64,000 nt of DNA from Streptomyces sp. CB01580 (GCF_001905795.1 NZ_LIXJ01000002.1:507853-571852), one strand, 5' to 3'; counted from the stretch's first letter, positions 17,183-25,800 are shown. Numbers and translations: made by a program. The notes: a model not told the origin generated them from the letters alone.

Positions 17183-17658
17183 CTGCGCCCAGCACATTCG
17201 GGCTGAGCACCGAGGCCCGGAACCTTCACTGGTTGCTGAGCAATCTGGTGGAGGAGGTGCCAGGGGTCCACTCGGTCACCGTCGTGTCGTCCGACGGGCT
17301 CATGCTGCTCTCCTCCGACCCCGGCCACCTGAACGCCCGGGCGACCGGCCGGCAGGACGGGCCCAAGGGGTCCAGCGCCGACCTGGCCACCATCGTCTCC
17401 GGTATCGGCAGTCTCACCCAGGGCGCCGCGAAGCTGATGGACGGTGGCGGGGTCAAGCAGACCATGGTCGCCATGGACGAGGGCAGCGTCTTCGTCATGT
17501 CGATCAGCGACGGCTCGCTGCTCGGTGTGCATGCCACCCCGGACTGCGACATGAGCGTCATCGCCTATCACATGGCGCTGTTCGTCGGCCGAGCCGGACA
17601 CGTACTCACCCCCGAACTCCGCAGTGAGCTGCGCAAATCGATGGAGAGCACCCAGTGA
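17179..17658 (+). CDS. cvnB: roadblock/LC7-domain protein CvnB
   Basis: 159 residues forming one roadblock/LC7 domain (LLSNLVEEVPGVHSVTVVSSDG ... DMSVIAYHMALFV). Such proteins regulate small GTPases, here the CvnD protein of the same operon. The TTG start overlaps the cvnA stop by four bases (TTGA), with GAGGAGG seven bases upstream. The next gene overlaps by GTGA, so all four are translated together. Confidence 0.92.
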   Translation: MTAPSTFGLSTEARNLHWLLSNLVEEVPGVHSVTVVSSDGLMLLSSDPGHLNARATGRQDGPKGSSADLATIVSGIGSLTQGAAKLMDGGGVKQTMVAMDEGSVFVMSISDGSLLGVHATPDCDMSVIAYHMALFVGRAGHVLTPELRSELRKSMESTQ

Positions 17659-18065
17659 CGTCCGCCGCTGAACCCGCCCGCAGGCTCCCGGTCCGCGGGT
17701 CCGACCGAAGGCCCGCGCGAGTCCGCCCGTACTCGCTCACCGGCGGACGCACCCGCTTCGGCCACGTCCTGCTCGTCGAGACCTTCGTGGCCGCGCTCGA
17801 AGCACCCGAGGAGCGCCGCGAGCTGACCAATGGCAAGCAGCCCCGCCTGATGCCGGAGCTCCAGGCCATCGTCGAGCTCTGCCGCCGGATGCGTACGGTC
17901 GCGGAGATCTCCGCCCTGCTGAAGATGCCGCTCGGTGTGGTCCGGGTCCTGCTCAGCGACCTGGCCGACCAGGGAAAGATCCGCGTGTACGGGACCGGCC
18001 ACGACGCCGGGCAGCCCGACCGCGCACTGCTCGAAAGGGTGCTCGATGGACTCCGTCGTCTCTGA
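17655..18065 (+). CDS. cvnC: DUF742 protein CvnC
   Basis: 136 residues with a DUF742 domain. The N-terminus is disordered and basic (RRLPVRGSDRRPARVRPYSLTGGRT), followed by a winged-helix-like core (RRMRTVAEISALLKMPLGVVRVLLSDLADQGKI). The GTG start overlaps cvnB by four bases. It is an obligatory conservon member; its proposed role is scaffolding between CvnA, CvnB and CvnD. The HTH-like core suggests ancestry from a DNA-binding fold but does not prove DNA binding. Confidence 0.92.
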   Translation: MTSAAEPARRLPVRGSDRRPARVRPYSLTGGRTRFGHVLLVETFVAALEAPEERRELTNGKQPRLMPELQAIVELCRRMRTVAEISALLKMPLGVVRVLLSDLADQGKIRVYGTGHDAGQPDRALLERVLDGLRRL

Positions 18066-18693
18066 GACGTCGCTCTTCGCCCCGCGCCGGCCGGGCGCCG
18101 TGGACCAGGCCGAGGAATCGCTGCAGTCCTGGCAGTTGGACCACACCCGGGCACCCATCGCCACCAAGATCGTGGTCGCGGGCGGTTTCGGCGTGGGCAA
18201 GACCACCTTCGTGGGGTCGGTCTCCGAGATCACCCCGCTGAAGACCGAAGCGATGATGACCCAGGCCAGTGAGGACACCGACGACCTCACCGCGACGCCC
18301 GACAAGCTCACGACGACCGTCGCGATGGACTTCGGCCGCATCACGCTCGCCGACGACCTCGTGCTGTACGTCTTCGGTACCCCGGGCCAGCAGCGCTTCT
18401 GGTTCATGTGGGACGACCTGGTGCGCGGGGCGATCGGCGCGATCGTGCTCGCCGACACCCGCCGCCTCGCCGACTGCTTCCCCGCGCTCGACTACTTCGA
18501 GAGCTGCGGCCTGCCCTACATCGTCGCTGTCAACCACTTCGAGGGAACCACGGAGTTCGAGGCGGAAGACGTCCGGGAGGCTCTGACCATCCCTCCGCAC
18601 GTGCCTGTTGTGATCATGGACGCGCGTAACAGGATCACCGTCGTCGAGTCGCTGCTCGCCCTCGTCGGTCACGCCCTGGACGCCACCCCCTGA
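18046..18693 (+). CDS. cvnD: conservon small GTP-binding protein CvnD
   Basis: 215 residues. P-loop GGFGVGKTT, switch-II-like VFGTPGQQRFWFMWDDL, and VNHFEG in place of the usual NKxD specificity motif, all typical of CvnD (MglA/Ras-like) proteins. The start overlaps cvnC by 20 bases, with GAAAGG upstream, so it is the last gene of the coupled operon. It should cycle between GTP and GDP states under CvnB control. A GC hairpin follows the stop, separating it from the monooxygenase gene. Confidence 0.92.
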   Translation: MDSVVSETSLFAPRRPGAVDQAEESLQSWQLDHTRAPIATKIVVAGGFGVGKTTFVGSVSEITPLKTEAMMTQASEDTDDLTATPDKLTTTVAMDFGRITLADDLVLYVFGTPGQQRFWFMWDDLVRGAIGAIVLADTRRLADCFPALDYFESCGLPYIVAVNHFEGTTEFEAEDVREALTIPPHVPVVIMDARNRITVVESLLALVGHALDATP

Positions 18694-18698
18694 CGGGA

Positions 18699-18717
18699 CG
18701 GCCGGCCGCACCGGCCG
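18699..18717 (+). terminator. short GC hairpin after cvnD
   Basis: CGGCCGG (18699-18705) and CCGGCCG (18711-18717) around a five-base loop, six bases after the cvnD stop. It may be a partial terminator, allowing some readthrough into the flavoprotein gene 66 bases downstream of the cvnD stop. Confidence 0.4.
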
Positions 18718-18759
18718 GTCCTTCCGTGCGACAGTCACGCAGAACATCGGAGAACCGCG

Positions 18760-20007
18760 ATGCGGAGAATACTCATAGTCGGGGCCGGGCAGTCCGGCCT
18801 CCAGCTCGCCCTCGGACTGCAGTCCAAGGGGTACGAAGTCACCCTGATGTCCAACCGCACCGCCGACGAGATCCGCTCCGGCCGGGTCATGTCGACGCAG
18901 TGCATGTTCCACACGGCGCTCCAGTACGAGCGCGACTACCAGCTCAACTTCTGGGAGTCGCAGGCCCCGCGCATCGAGGGCCTCGGGCTCTCGGTCGCCG
19001 CCCCCGACTCCTCGCGCGCCGTCGACTGGGTCGGCAAGCTGGACGGCTTCGCCCAGTCCGTCGACCAGCGCGTGAAGATGGCCGGCTGGATGGAGACGTT
19101 CGCCCAGCGCGGCGGTCAGCTCGTCATCCACGGCGCGGCCGTCTCCGACCTGGACTACTTCTCCCGCACCTACGACCTGGTGCTGGTCTCGGCCGGCAAG
19201 GGCGAGCTGGTCTCCATGTTCGCCCGGGACGCCTCGCGCTCCCCGTTCGACGCCCCGCAGCGCGCCCTGTCCGTCGCCTACGTCCACGGCATGGGCCCGC
19301 GCCCCGAGCATCCCGAGTTCGACGCGGTCCGCTGCAACCTGGTCCCCGGCGTCGGCGAACTCTTCGTGATGCCGACCCTGACCACGTCCGGCCGTGCCGA
19401 CATCCTCTTCTGGGAGGGCGTCCCCGGCGGCCCGATCGACGTGTTCCAGGGCATCAAGGACCCCTCCGAGCACCTCGCCAAGACGCTGGAGCTCCTGGAG
19501 CGGTACCTGCCGTGGGAGTACGCCCGCGCCACCAAGGTCGAACTGACCGACGCGAACGGCACGTTGGCCGGCCGCTACGCCCCGACCGTCCGCAACCCGA
19601 TCGGCCGGCTGCCCGGCGGTGGCCTGGTGCTCGGCGTCGCGGACGTCGTCGTCGCCAACGACCCGATCACCGGTCAGGGCTCCAACTCGGCCTCCAAGTG
19701 CGCCAACTCGTACCTGGACTCGATCCTCGAGCACGGCGACCGGCCGTTCGACGAGACCTGGATGCAGGCCACGTTCGACCGCTACTGGGAGACCGCGCAG
19801 CACGTCGTGAAGTGGACCAACGCGATGCTCGGCGTCCCGCCGGAGCACGTGCTGAACCTGCTCGGCGCGGGCAACCAGTTCCAGGCGATCGCCAACCGGT
19901 TCGCCAACGGCTTCAACAACCCGGCGGACTTCGAGAACTTCTTCTTCGACCCGGAGAAGACCAACGCGTACCTCGCCGAGGTGACGGGCACCGCCGCGGC
20001 GGTCTGA
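18760..20007 (+). CDS. styrene/indole monooxygenase-type FAD-dependent oxygenase
   Basis: 415 residues. The N-terminal dinucleotide motif is GAGQSGLQLALGL. The StyA-type signature near the C-terminal third is DVVVANDPITGQGSN, and there is a helical C-terminal substrate lobe. Members of the StyA group use FAD reduced by a partner reductase (StyB) to epoxidise styrene or oxidise indole. No StyB-like reductase gene is found in the window. It starts 66 bases after cvnD on the same strand and ends at a strong terminator, so it may be read as the last part of the conservon transcription unit. Conservons are known to be linked to oxidative enzymes such as P450s; a flavoprotein partner fits that pattern. 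Substrate unknown. Confidence 0.85.
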   Translation: MRRILIVGAGQSGLQLALGLQSKGYEVTLMSNRTADEIRSGRVMSTQCMFHTALQYERDYQLNFWESQAPRIEGLGLSVAAPDSSRAVDWVGKLDGFAQSVDQRVKMAGWMETFAQRGGQLVIHGAAVSDLDYFSRTYDLVLVSAGKGELVSMFARDASRSPFDAPQRALSVAYVHGMGPRPEHPEFDAVRCNLVPGVGELFVMPTLTTSGRADILFWEGVPGGPIDVFQGIKDPSEHLAKTLELLERYLPWEYARATKVELTDANGTLAGRYAPTVRNPIGRLPGGGLVLGVADVVVANDPITGQGSNSASKCANSYLDSILEHGDRPFDETWMQATFDRYWETAQHVVKWTNAMLGVPPEHVLNLLGAGNQFQAIANRFANGFNNPADFENFFFDPEKTNAYLAEVTGTAAAV

Positions 20008-20018
20008 CCACGACGGTC

Positions 20019-20062
20019 CGGGCCGGGCGCCCGTCGGATCACCGACGGGCGTCCGGCCCGGC
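20019..20062 (+). terminator. strong hairpin after the monooxygenase gene
   Basis: GCCCGTCGG (20029-20037) and CCGACGGGC (20042-20050) pair across a four-base ATCA loop. The stem continues through GCCGGGC/GTCCGGC with one mismatch. It stands between convergent genes and probably serves both. Confidence 0.8.
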
Positions 20063-20093
20063 CGCCTACGGGCCGTCCCGTTGGTGCCGGGGC

Positions 20094-21314
20094 CTATTCG
20101 GCAGGTGCGGAGGACGAGCCGTAGCCGGTGTCCGAGCCCGCGGTCGCGCCCTGGGGGAGCGGCGGGGGCGCGTAGGCGGCCAGCGGCGCGCTGCCCGGGT
20201 CCGGCCGTACGGCGCCCAGCAGCGGATTGGACGCCACCGGCGACACCTTCACCCGTGTGCCGGGCCGGGGGGCCTGCACCACCAGGCCGTTGCCGATGTA
20301 CAGCGCCACATGAGTGGCCTTCGGGAAGTAGATCACCAGGTCGCCCGGACGCAGCGCGTTCAGCTGCACCCTGTTCAGCTGCCGCCACTGTTCCTGCGAG
20401 GTCCGGGGGATGGGCCGGCCCGCCCTCGCCCACGCCCACGAGGTGAGACCGGAGCAGTCGAACGAGTCGGGGCCCTCGGCGCCCCACACGTACGGCTTGC
20501 CGACCTGCTCGATCGCGTACCGCACCGCCTCGCCGCCCGCCGAGGAGGGTGCTCCGGCGGCGGGCAGCGCCCTGGACGCGACCAGGGCGTCCTGGGCCCT
20601 CGTCATGCCCTCCTGCTCCAGCCGGGACAGTTCGGCGAGCTCTGCGGCCGACAGCGTGGCCAGCTTCTTCTGGACGGCTTCGAGGCGGGAGCGCACGGTG
20701 TCCCGCTGCTTCTTCCGCTGCGCGGTCAGGACCTTCTGCCGGTCCAGTACCTTGCGGGATTCGGCGGCGAGTCCGTCGGCGAGCTTCTCGGCCGCCGTGA
20801 GCCGCTGCACCGTCGCCGCCCGTCCGACCGCCATACGCCGGACCACATGCTCCTGGTCCAGAAAGTGCTCGGGGTCGCGGGACAGCAGCAGCCGCACGTA
20901 CGAGGAGAGGTCGGACCGGCCCTGGTACTGCTCCCGGGCCAGCCGCCCCGCCTCCTCGCGGCTCCGGGCCAGGGCGGCCCGCGCGGTGGCGAGGGAGGCG
21001 TCGAGCCTCTTCGCCTGCGCCGCGCGCTTCTTCAGCTCCGCGGCGGTGCCGTTGTACGCCTCGGTGGCCTCCTCGGCCTGCTGGTACAGCTTCCGCAGCC
21101 GGGTGAGGAGCTGCGCGACACCGCCCCGGCCCGGTCCCGGTGCTGGTGCCGCTACGGACGCCGATGCCGGAACCGGTGCCCTGGGGTCGCCGGGAGGCGT
21201 CTCCGTGCCGCCCGTCGGGGAGCCCGGGGTCGCCCGGGCCGCGGTCGCGGACGAGGCCACGACGACCATGGAGAGGACCACGGTGCACATCGCACGCGGG
21301 AATCCGCCTGACAC
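20094..21314 (-). CDS. secreted NlpC/P60 peptidoglycan endopeptidase
   Basis: 406 residues. An N-terminal export signal (MCTVVLSMVVVASSATAARA) precedes a long coiled-coil region (about residues 70-265, rich in Ala/Arg/Glu/Gln), then an NlpC/P60 domain with the catalytic Cys in SFDCSGLTSWAW and the His in ATHVALYIGNG. It is predicted to cut the stem peptides of cell-wall peptidoglycan; the coiled coil resembles RipA/CwlO-type autoinhibitory stalks. The C-terminus is a disordered Pro/Gly/Ser tail. GTG 21314 is preferred since GGAGGTGAT precedes it; the frame is open about 38 codons further. No c-di-AMP riboswitch-like leader was recognised upstream. Confidence 0.88.
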   Translation of the reverse strand: MSGGFPRAMCTVVLSMVVVASSATAARATPGSPTGGTETPPGDPRAPVPASASVAAPAPGPGRGGVAQLLTRLRKLYQQAEEATEAYNGTAAELKKRAAQAKRLDASLATARAALARSREEAGRLAREQYQGRSDLSSYVRLLLSRDPEHFLDQEHVVRRMAVGRAATVQRLTAAEKLADGLAAESRKVLDRQKVLTAQRKKQRDTVRSRLEAVQKKLATLSAAELAELSRLEQEGMTRAQDALVASRALPAAGAPSSAGGEAVRYAIEQVGKPYVWGAEGPDSFDCSGLTSWAWARAGRPIPRTSQEQWRQLNRVQLNALRPGDLVIYFPKATHVALYIGNGLVVQAPRPGTRVKVSPVASNPLLGAVRPDPGSAPLAAYAPPPLPQGATAGSDTGYGSSSAPAE

Positions 21315-21512
21315 GACATCACCTCCGGGTACGGGGTGCATCACGAAACCACCCCGTAAGTGGGCGTAACGGTCAATACGGTCACTCGGTGCCGGGCGAA
21401 TGCAAGGACCCGTGCGGTGTGGCGGCATGCCGGTTCACCCGGAGGGCGGCTGGTGCGTGCCGACGCGTCGGCACGCCGCGAGCCTTCCGGCGGACCTCTT
21501 CGGGCGCGGGCT

Positions 21513-24140
21513 TCAGGCGACGGGGAAGGCGTAGAAGACCCGGTCCCGTTGGACGATCGCGGTGCCGTCGGTGGCCAGCACGCGGTACGGGGCGGTGACC
21601 GTCGGACCGTCCGGCTCCTGGGCCCCGATGTCCTGGAACTTCCACAGCCGCCGTCCGTCCTGTGCGGCGAAGGCGGTGACCTGGGAGACGCCCGAGGCCA
21701 GCAGCGTCCTGCCGGTCGTGCTGACCGTCACCGCAGGGGCGGCGGTGCCGGGGACGGCCTCCGTCGAGCGACGCCAGCGGAGCCGGCCCGTCGCCCGCTC
21801 GACCGCGCCCACCTCCTGGCCGAGGTTGCTGATGTGCAGCAGCGTGCCGCTGACGACCGGGGTGCCGTACGGGGCGCCGCCGGTGCCGTTCAGCGTCCAC
21901 TTCGGCTTGCCCGTGGGTGTCTCGAACGCCTGGAGGCCGTCGCCGACCGCCGCGTACAGCAGCCCCTGCTCGTCGCCCGTGGCCGCGCCGGCCGGTGCGA
22001 CCGCGCCGATCGCCCTGGCCCACAGTTGCTTCCCGGTCTTCCGGTCGAAGCTCCGGAAGACGGCCTTCCCCTTGGCCGCCCCGACGTCGGCGGGGGTGAG
22101 CGTGGCCGGGGTCTGGCGCACCACGACATCGTTCTCCCGGACCGCGATCACCCGGTAGGCGGGGGCGGCGGGGCCGCGCCCGGTCGGCACCGGGGTGCGC
22201 CACAGCTCCGCGCGGCGCACGACGTCGTGGGCGAACAGGTAGGAGTTGACGACCTGATGGTCCTTGCCGCGCTTCTTGCCCTTCTTCGGGGGCGGGGCCT
22301 TGACCGTGACCTTGTGCGAGCCGGTGAACCAGACCACGGGCCCGGACGCGCCCACGACCCCCGCGACCGCGAGATCCGGAGCGCCGGGGAGCCGTTCCGC
22401 GTGGGCCTCCCGGTGCACGACCTTGCCGTCCTTCGCGGACAGCCACAGGAACTCCGCCGGGGCGGCGACGAAGCAGAGGTCCTTCCCGGCCGTCAGCACG
22501 GTGTGGCCCTTGGCGGCCTCCGGGCTCGCCCAGAGGCGGCGTCCGGTGCGCAGGTCGACCGCGGTCGCCCCGTTCTCGCCGGTCAGCACCAGCAGCCGGT
22601 CGTTCCAGAGGGCGGCGGCGAGCGGGGACGGCTCGGCCGCCGGATGCCGGTACACCCAGCGCGGGCGCGGCGGAAGCCCCGCCACGGCGGCCCGGCTCGG
22701 CGCGGGCCTGGGATCGTCCGTCGCTCCGTCGTCGGACGCGAGTGCGAACGCCCCGCCGCCACCGACCGCCAGCCCCGCGACACCGGCCGCGAGCCCGATG
22801 AACAGGCCGCGCCGGTCGACACCGGGCCGAGCGGGTGAGGCGGACGGGACGGTGGGGGCGGGAGAGACGGGAGCGGCGGGGGATGCCGCGGGGGCCACGA
22901 GCGGGAGCGGCGCCGACGGGAGGGGCGGCGCGGGCGCGGCGGCCGGGGCGGGCATCGGCGCGGGGGAGGGGGACGCGGGTGACGCGGGGGCGCCGGTGAG
23001 CTCCTGCGGCACGGACAGCTGGGTGGTGGCCCGGTCGGTCGTCGGCACGCGGCGCGCGATGTTCCCGAGCTGCGTGGTACCGGTGTCCGTGGCGGCAGGG
23101 GATTCCGCGGCGGGTGCGGGTGCGGGTGCGGGGGCAGGGGCAGGGGTGGCCCGCGCAGTCGGTTCGGCGGCCGGTGATTGCGGCAGGTGGCCGGTCGCGC
23201 TCAACTCCCGTGTCCGAAGCGACTGTTCCCTCACCGCGACCACCAGACGCTCCGGCAGCCAGCCGTCCTTTGCCAGGTCCGCCGATCCCTGTGGGGCCAG
23301 TTCGGAGGCCACCGTCCCCGCGTCGGGCCGGTCGGCGGGGTCCTTCGCCAGGCAGCAGGCGATCAGGCCGCGCAACTCCTCGGGTACCGCACCGAGTTCG
23401 GGATCCGTGCGGGCGATGCGTTCGGCGCCCTCGGCGGCCGGGCCGTCGGCGAGCGGGGTCGTGCCGGTCGCCGCGTACGCCAGCAGCAGGCCGAGCACGA
23501 AGAGGTCGGACGCGGGGCCGGGCTCCTCGCCCTCGACCTGCTCGGGGGTGAGGTAGCCGAGCCGTACCGACAACTGCCCGCCGGGCCGGGCCTCGGCGGC
23601 GGCCGCGGCGCCCAGCGGGCCGAATGCCGTGAGCCGGGGGCCGTCCTCTGCCAGCAGCACCGTCCGGGGAGCCAGCCCCTGGAGCACGGCCCCGGTGGCG
23701 TGGACCCGGGAGAGGGTCCCGGCGAGGCCCGCCCCGAGTACCCGTACGGCGTGCTCGGGGAGCGGGCCCGAGACCTCGATGGCGTCGGCGAGCGTCAGGG
23801 CGGGCACGTAGGGCGCGGCCGTCCAGGGCAGTTCGCCGTCCGTGCCGTCGACGGGGGTGCCGGACCCCGGCCGTTCCCCGTCGCCGTCCCCGTCCGCGGC
23901 CAGCAGGGCCGCCGTACGGGCCTCCGCCTGGAACCGGCGCCGGAAGGCGGGCAGTACGGCGAGTCCGGGGCGGGCGGCGGTGACCACGACGGCCGGTTCC
24001 GTGCCGTCCGCGGCCGGCCCGGACTCACCGGCGGACGTCCCGTGCGCGAGGTACTGCACGGCGCTCGCGGTCTCCCGGAGCCGCGCCAGCAAGGCGTACG
24101 GTCCGATGCGACGTGGATCGTCCTGACGCAGCGCCTCCAT
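21513..24140 (-). CDS. membrane pseudokinase with PQQ-type beta-propeller
   Basis: 875 residues. The N-terminal third has the overall shape of a Hanks-type Ser/Thr kinase, but its catalytic residues are lost. The glycine loop reads LRETASAVQY, the ATP-anchoring Lys position reads VVVTAARPG, the HRDLKPxN motif reads LQGLAPRTVLL, and DFG reads AFG. An Ala/Pro-rich linker and one TM helix (LFIGLAAGVAGLAVGGGGAF) lead to an extracytoplasmic PQQ/quinoprotein-like propeller with repeats such as TGKQLWARAI, TGRLRWRRS and DGRRLWKFQD. The ATG at 24140 has GGGGG upstream. It is likely to act by binding rather than phosphorylation: a signal passes from outside sensor to inside scaffold or the reverse (inference). 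Confidence 0.8.
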   Translation of the reverse strand: MEALRQDDPRRIGPYALLARLRETASAVQYLAHGTSAGESGPAADGTEPAVVVTAARPGLAVLPAFRRRFQAEARTAALLAADGDGDGERPGSGTPVDGTDGELPWTAAPYVPALTLADAIEVSGPLPEHAVRVLGAGLAGTLSRVHATGAVLQGLAPRTVLLAEDGPRLTAFGPLGAAAAAEARPGGQLSVRLGYLTPEQVEGEEPGPASDLFVLGLLLAYAATGTTPLADGPAAEGAERIARTDPELGAVPEELRGLIACCLAKDPADRPDAGTVASELAPQGSADLAKDGWLPERLVVAVREQSLRTRELSATGHLPQSPAAEPTARATPAPAPAPAPAPAAESPAATDTGTTQLGNIARRVPTTDRATTQLSVPQELTGAPASPASPSPAPMPAPAAAPAPPLPSAPLPLVAPAASPAAPVSPAPTVPSASPARPGVDRRGLFIGLAAGVAGLAVGGGGAFALASDDGATDDPRPAPSRAAVAGLPPRPRWVYRHPAAEPSPLAAALWNDRLLVLTGENGATAVDLRTGRRLWASPEAAKGHTVLTAGKDLCFVAAPAEFLWLSAKDGKVVHREAHAERLPGAPDLAVAGVVGASGPVVWFTGSHKVTVKAPPPKKGKKRGKDHQVVNSYLFAHDVVRRAELWRTPVPTGRGPAAPAYRVIAVRENDVVVRQTPATLTPADVGAAKGKAVFRSFDRKTGKQLWARAIGAVAPAGAATGDEQGLLYAAVGDGLQAFETPTGKPKWTLNGTGGAPYGTPVVSGTLLHISNLGQEVGAVERATGRLRWRRSTEAVPGTAAPAVTVSTTGRTLLASGVSQVTAFAAQDGRRLWKFQDIGAQEPDGPTVTAPYRVLATDGTAIVQRDRVFYAFPVA

Positions 24141-24197
24141 GGCGCACCCCCTTGCTGACCGCTGACCGCTGACCGTGCCCGGCATCAGAGCGTCGAT

Positions 24198-24215
24198 CTT
24201 ACGACCTCGCCCACG
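24198..24215 (-). promoter_or_regulatory. copy 1 of a shared 16-bp element, upstream of the pseudokinase gene
   Basis: On the minus strand CGTGGGCGAGGTCGTAAG is followed by a TAAGAT-like -10 hexamer, about 60 bases before the pseudokinase ATG. Two more copies lie at 25398-25416 and 25586-25604. Factor unknown. Confidence 0.4.
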
Positions 24216-24235
24216 TCCGGACCGGGCCCGTCCCC

Positions 24236-24502
24236 TCAGTTCGGCTTCGACCAGGGCCACTTGGGGCTGTGCCGCGTCCGACCCTCGGGGACGTACTCGT
24301 ACACCCAGCCGCGTTGGATCCCCAGCCGCTTGGTGTGACCGGCCGGCGCCCTGCGGTACGCGTGCACGGTGGCGGGACCTCCGTCTGCGGCCGGCACCGG
24401 GACCTCGTACCACTTGGGGGGATGACCGGTCGGGCCGACCAGGACGGGCAGGACCCGCCCGTCCAGCGGGCCGCCGGTGAAGGGTGTGTTCTCGCTTCGC
24501 AC
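24236..24502 (-). CDS. conserved hypothetical small protein
   Basis: 88 residues (94 from a GTG at 24520). Soluble, with Pro/Gly-rich segments and a aromatic middle ([28 protein letters not shown]). No catalytic motif or membrane helix is seen. Similar short proteins are widespread in Streptomyces, but I know no function. It is upstream of the pseudokinase gene on the same strand (95 bp gap) and downstream of tetR (75 bp gap). Confidence 0.55.
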   Translation of the reverse strand: MRSENTPFTGGPLDGRVLPVLVGPTGHPPKWYEVPVPAADGGPATVHAYRRAPAGHTKRLGIQRGWVYEYVPEGRTRHSPKWPWSKPN

Positions 24503-24595
24503 ATCCCCAGTCTCACCCACCGGCCGGCTCCCGGGACGCCGCGGTGCCGCCGACGCCCCGATGTCTCCACGCCCCGACGTTCCGGGAAGGGCCGA

Positions 24596-25387
24596 TCATC
24601 CCCCGGGAAGCCCCGATGCGCCGGGAGCGGCCGGTCGGCGCTCGGGCAGCAGGTGGGCCGCCCCGCCGACGACCGGGAGCAACCGCTGTGCGAGCCGCCC
24701 GGCCGGGCCCGCCTCGTCCTCCAGCGACAGGAGCGCCGCCACCGCCGCCGCGGCCTCCGGATCCGTCGCCGCCGTCGTGGCCAGCATCCCGATCAGCTGG
24801 TCCACCAGCCAGTCGCGCAGCTCGGACGCGGCGGGCCGCTTGCCCTCGTCCAGCCAGATCAACGACGCCGCCTCGACGGCGGCGATCCAGGTGCGCACCA
24901 TCATCCGCAGCCGGGGCCCGGGACCCGGCCCCTCGCCGCCCCGGCCCAGGTGCAGCAGGATCTGTTCGGCCGCCGCCCGCCGCACCTCGTCCACGATCGC
25001 CGTCGTACGGGACGTCTCGACGACGCTGCCGCCCCGCAGCAGCGCGCTGAACCCGGTGTCGTGCTCGTCCACGAAGGCCAGGTACCGGTCCAGTACCCGC
25101 AGCACCCGTACCGTGGGCGGGCCCGCGGGCGGCTCGTTGAAGCACAGGATCAGCTCCTCGGCGGCGGACCGCAGCGCCGCCTCGTACAACTGCTGCCGCC
25201 CGCCCGGGAAGTAGCGGTACACCAGCGGGCGGGAGACCCCGGCGACCACCGCGACCTCGTCGAGCGACACCTCGTCGGGCGCCCGGTGGGCGAACAGGGT
25301 GAGCGCCGCGGCGAGGAGCTGGGAGCGGCGTTCCTCGACACTGAGCCTTCGGTACGCGCGATTCGGCGGGGCGGCGGCAGAGGTCAT
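24596..25387 (-). CDS. TetR/AcrR-family transcriptional regulator
   Basis: 263 residues. The N-terminal TetR helix-turn-helix is clear: RRSQLLAAALTLFAHR, then EVAVVAGVSRPLVYRYFPGG. The C-terminal ligand domain is longer than average, with a Pro/Ala tail. A TAGGCT -10 hexamer (25395-25400, minus strand) ends seven bases before the ATG, so the mRNA may be leaderless. The 16-bp shared element lies directly upstream of that hexamer. It is downstream of the AurF-type gene on the same strand and is the best local candidate to control the two diiron protein genes. Confidence 0.85.
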   Translation of the reverse strand: MTSAAAPPNRAYRRLSVEERRSQLLAAALTLFAHRAPDEVSLDEVAVVAGVSRPLVYRYFPGGRQQLYEAALRSAAEELILCFNEPPAGPPTVRVLRVLDRYLAFVDEHDTGFSALLRGGSVVETSRTTAIVDEVRRAAAEQILLHLGRGGEGPGPGPRLRMMVRTWIAAVEAASLIWLDEGKRPAASELRDWLVDQLIGMLATTAATDPEAAAAVAALLSLEDEAGPAGRLAQRLLPVVGGAAHLLPERRPAAPGASGLPGG

Positions 25388-25397
25388 ACGAGGCAGC

Positions 25398-25604
25398 CTA
25401 ACGACCTCGCCCACGACGGACAGTGGGAGAAGGAGCGGTTTCTGGGGCCTTGGAATCCGAGGCGGAGGAGGGAGCCGGATGGGGTCTCCCCTGCTCGAAA
25501 GCAGCTGAGAGCTCGGGGAAGGAGCGTCGGCAACTGACGACAACGCCGGAGGCGGAGGTCCCGGACACCGCGACGCCGCTGACCATCGTGGGCGAGGTCG
25601 TAAG
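25398..25604. repeat. 207-bp segment bounded by 22-bp inverted repeats
   Basis: CTAACGACCTCGCCCACGAC (from 25398) and, read inward from 25604, CTTACGACCTCGCCCACGAT agree over 22 bases with two mismatches; the inner 16 bases are identical. Between them lies a GGGGTCTCCCC-TGCTCGAAAGCA double hairpin of a type often found between Streptomyces genes. No ORF is convincing. It could be a miniature inverted-repeat element or a pair of regulator sites; no target duplication is visible. Confidence 0.5.
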
Positions 25605-25625
25605 CGAGCCCTGTCGCACGGGGAC

Positions 25626-25700
25626 CGGCCGCGAGCGACCCGGCCGCGAGCGACCCGGCCGCGAGCGACCCGGCCGCGAGCGACCCGGCCGCGAGCGACA
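25626..25700. repeat. five tandem copies of a 15-bp unit
   Basis: CGGCCGCGAGCGACC is repeated five times without interruption, the last copy ending in A. It lies in non-coding DNA about 100 bases past the AurF-type gene stop. A multiple of three bases, but no coding frame here looks real. Likely a slippage-prone minisatellite. Confidence 0.8.
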
Positions 25701-25800
25701 CGACCGTGACCGGATCCGGCCGCCCGGCCCGCGCCCGACCCCGGTGACCGGACCGCGGCCGGACCTACGTGGGACCCGGGCCCGCCGCGTCCGTTCCCGT

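Noticed and set aside
17953..21288. Minus-strand frame of 1111 codons across cvnD, the monooxygenase and the NlpC gene
   Set aside because: Antisense shadow; it crosses two terminators and has no domain.
21315..21512. c-di-AMP (ydaO) riboswitch before the NlpC/P60 gene
   Set aside because: Such switches precede many Streptomyces wall hydrolases, but the conserved core could not be found in this leader.
25626..25700. CRISPR array
   Set aside because: The 15-bp units are directly adjacent, with no spacers; it is a simple tandem repeat.
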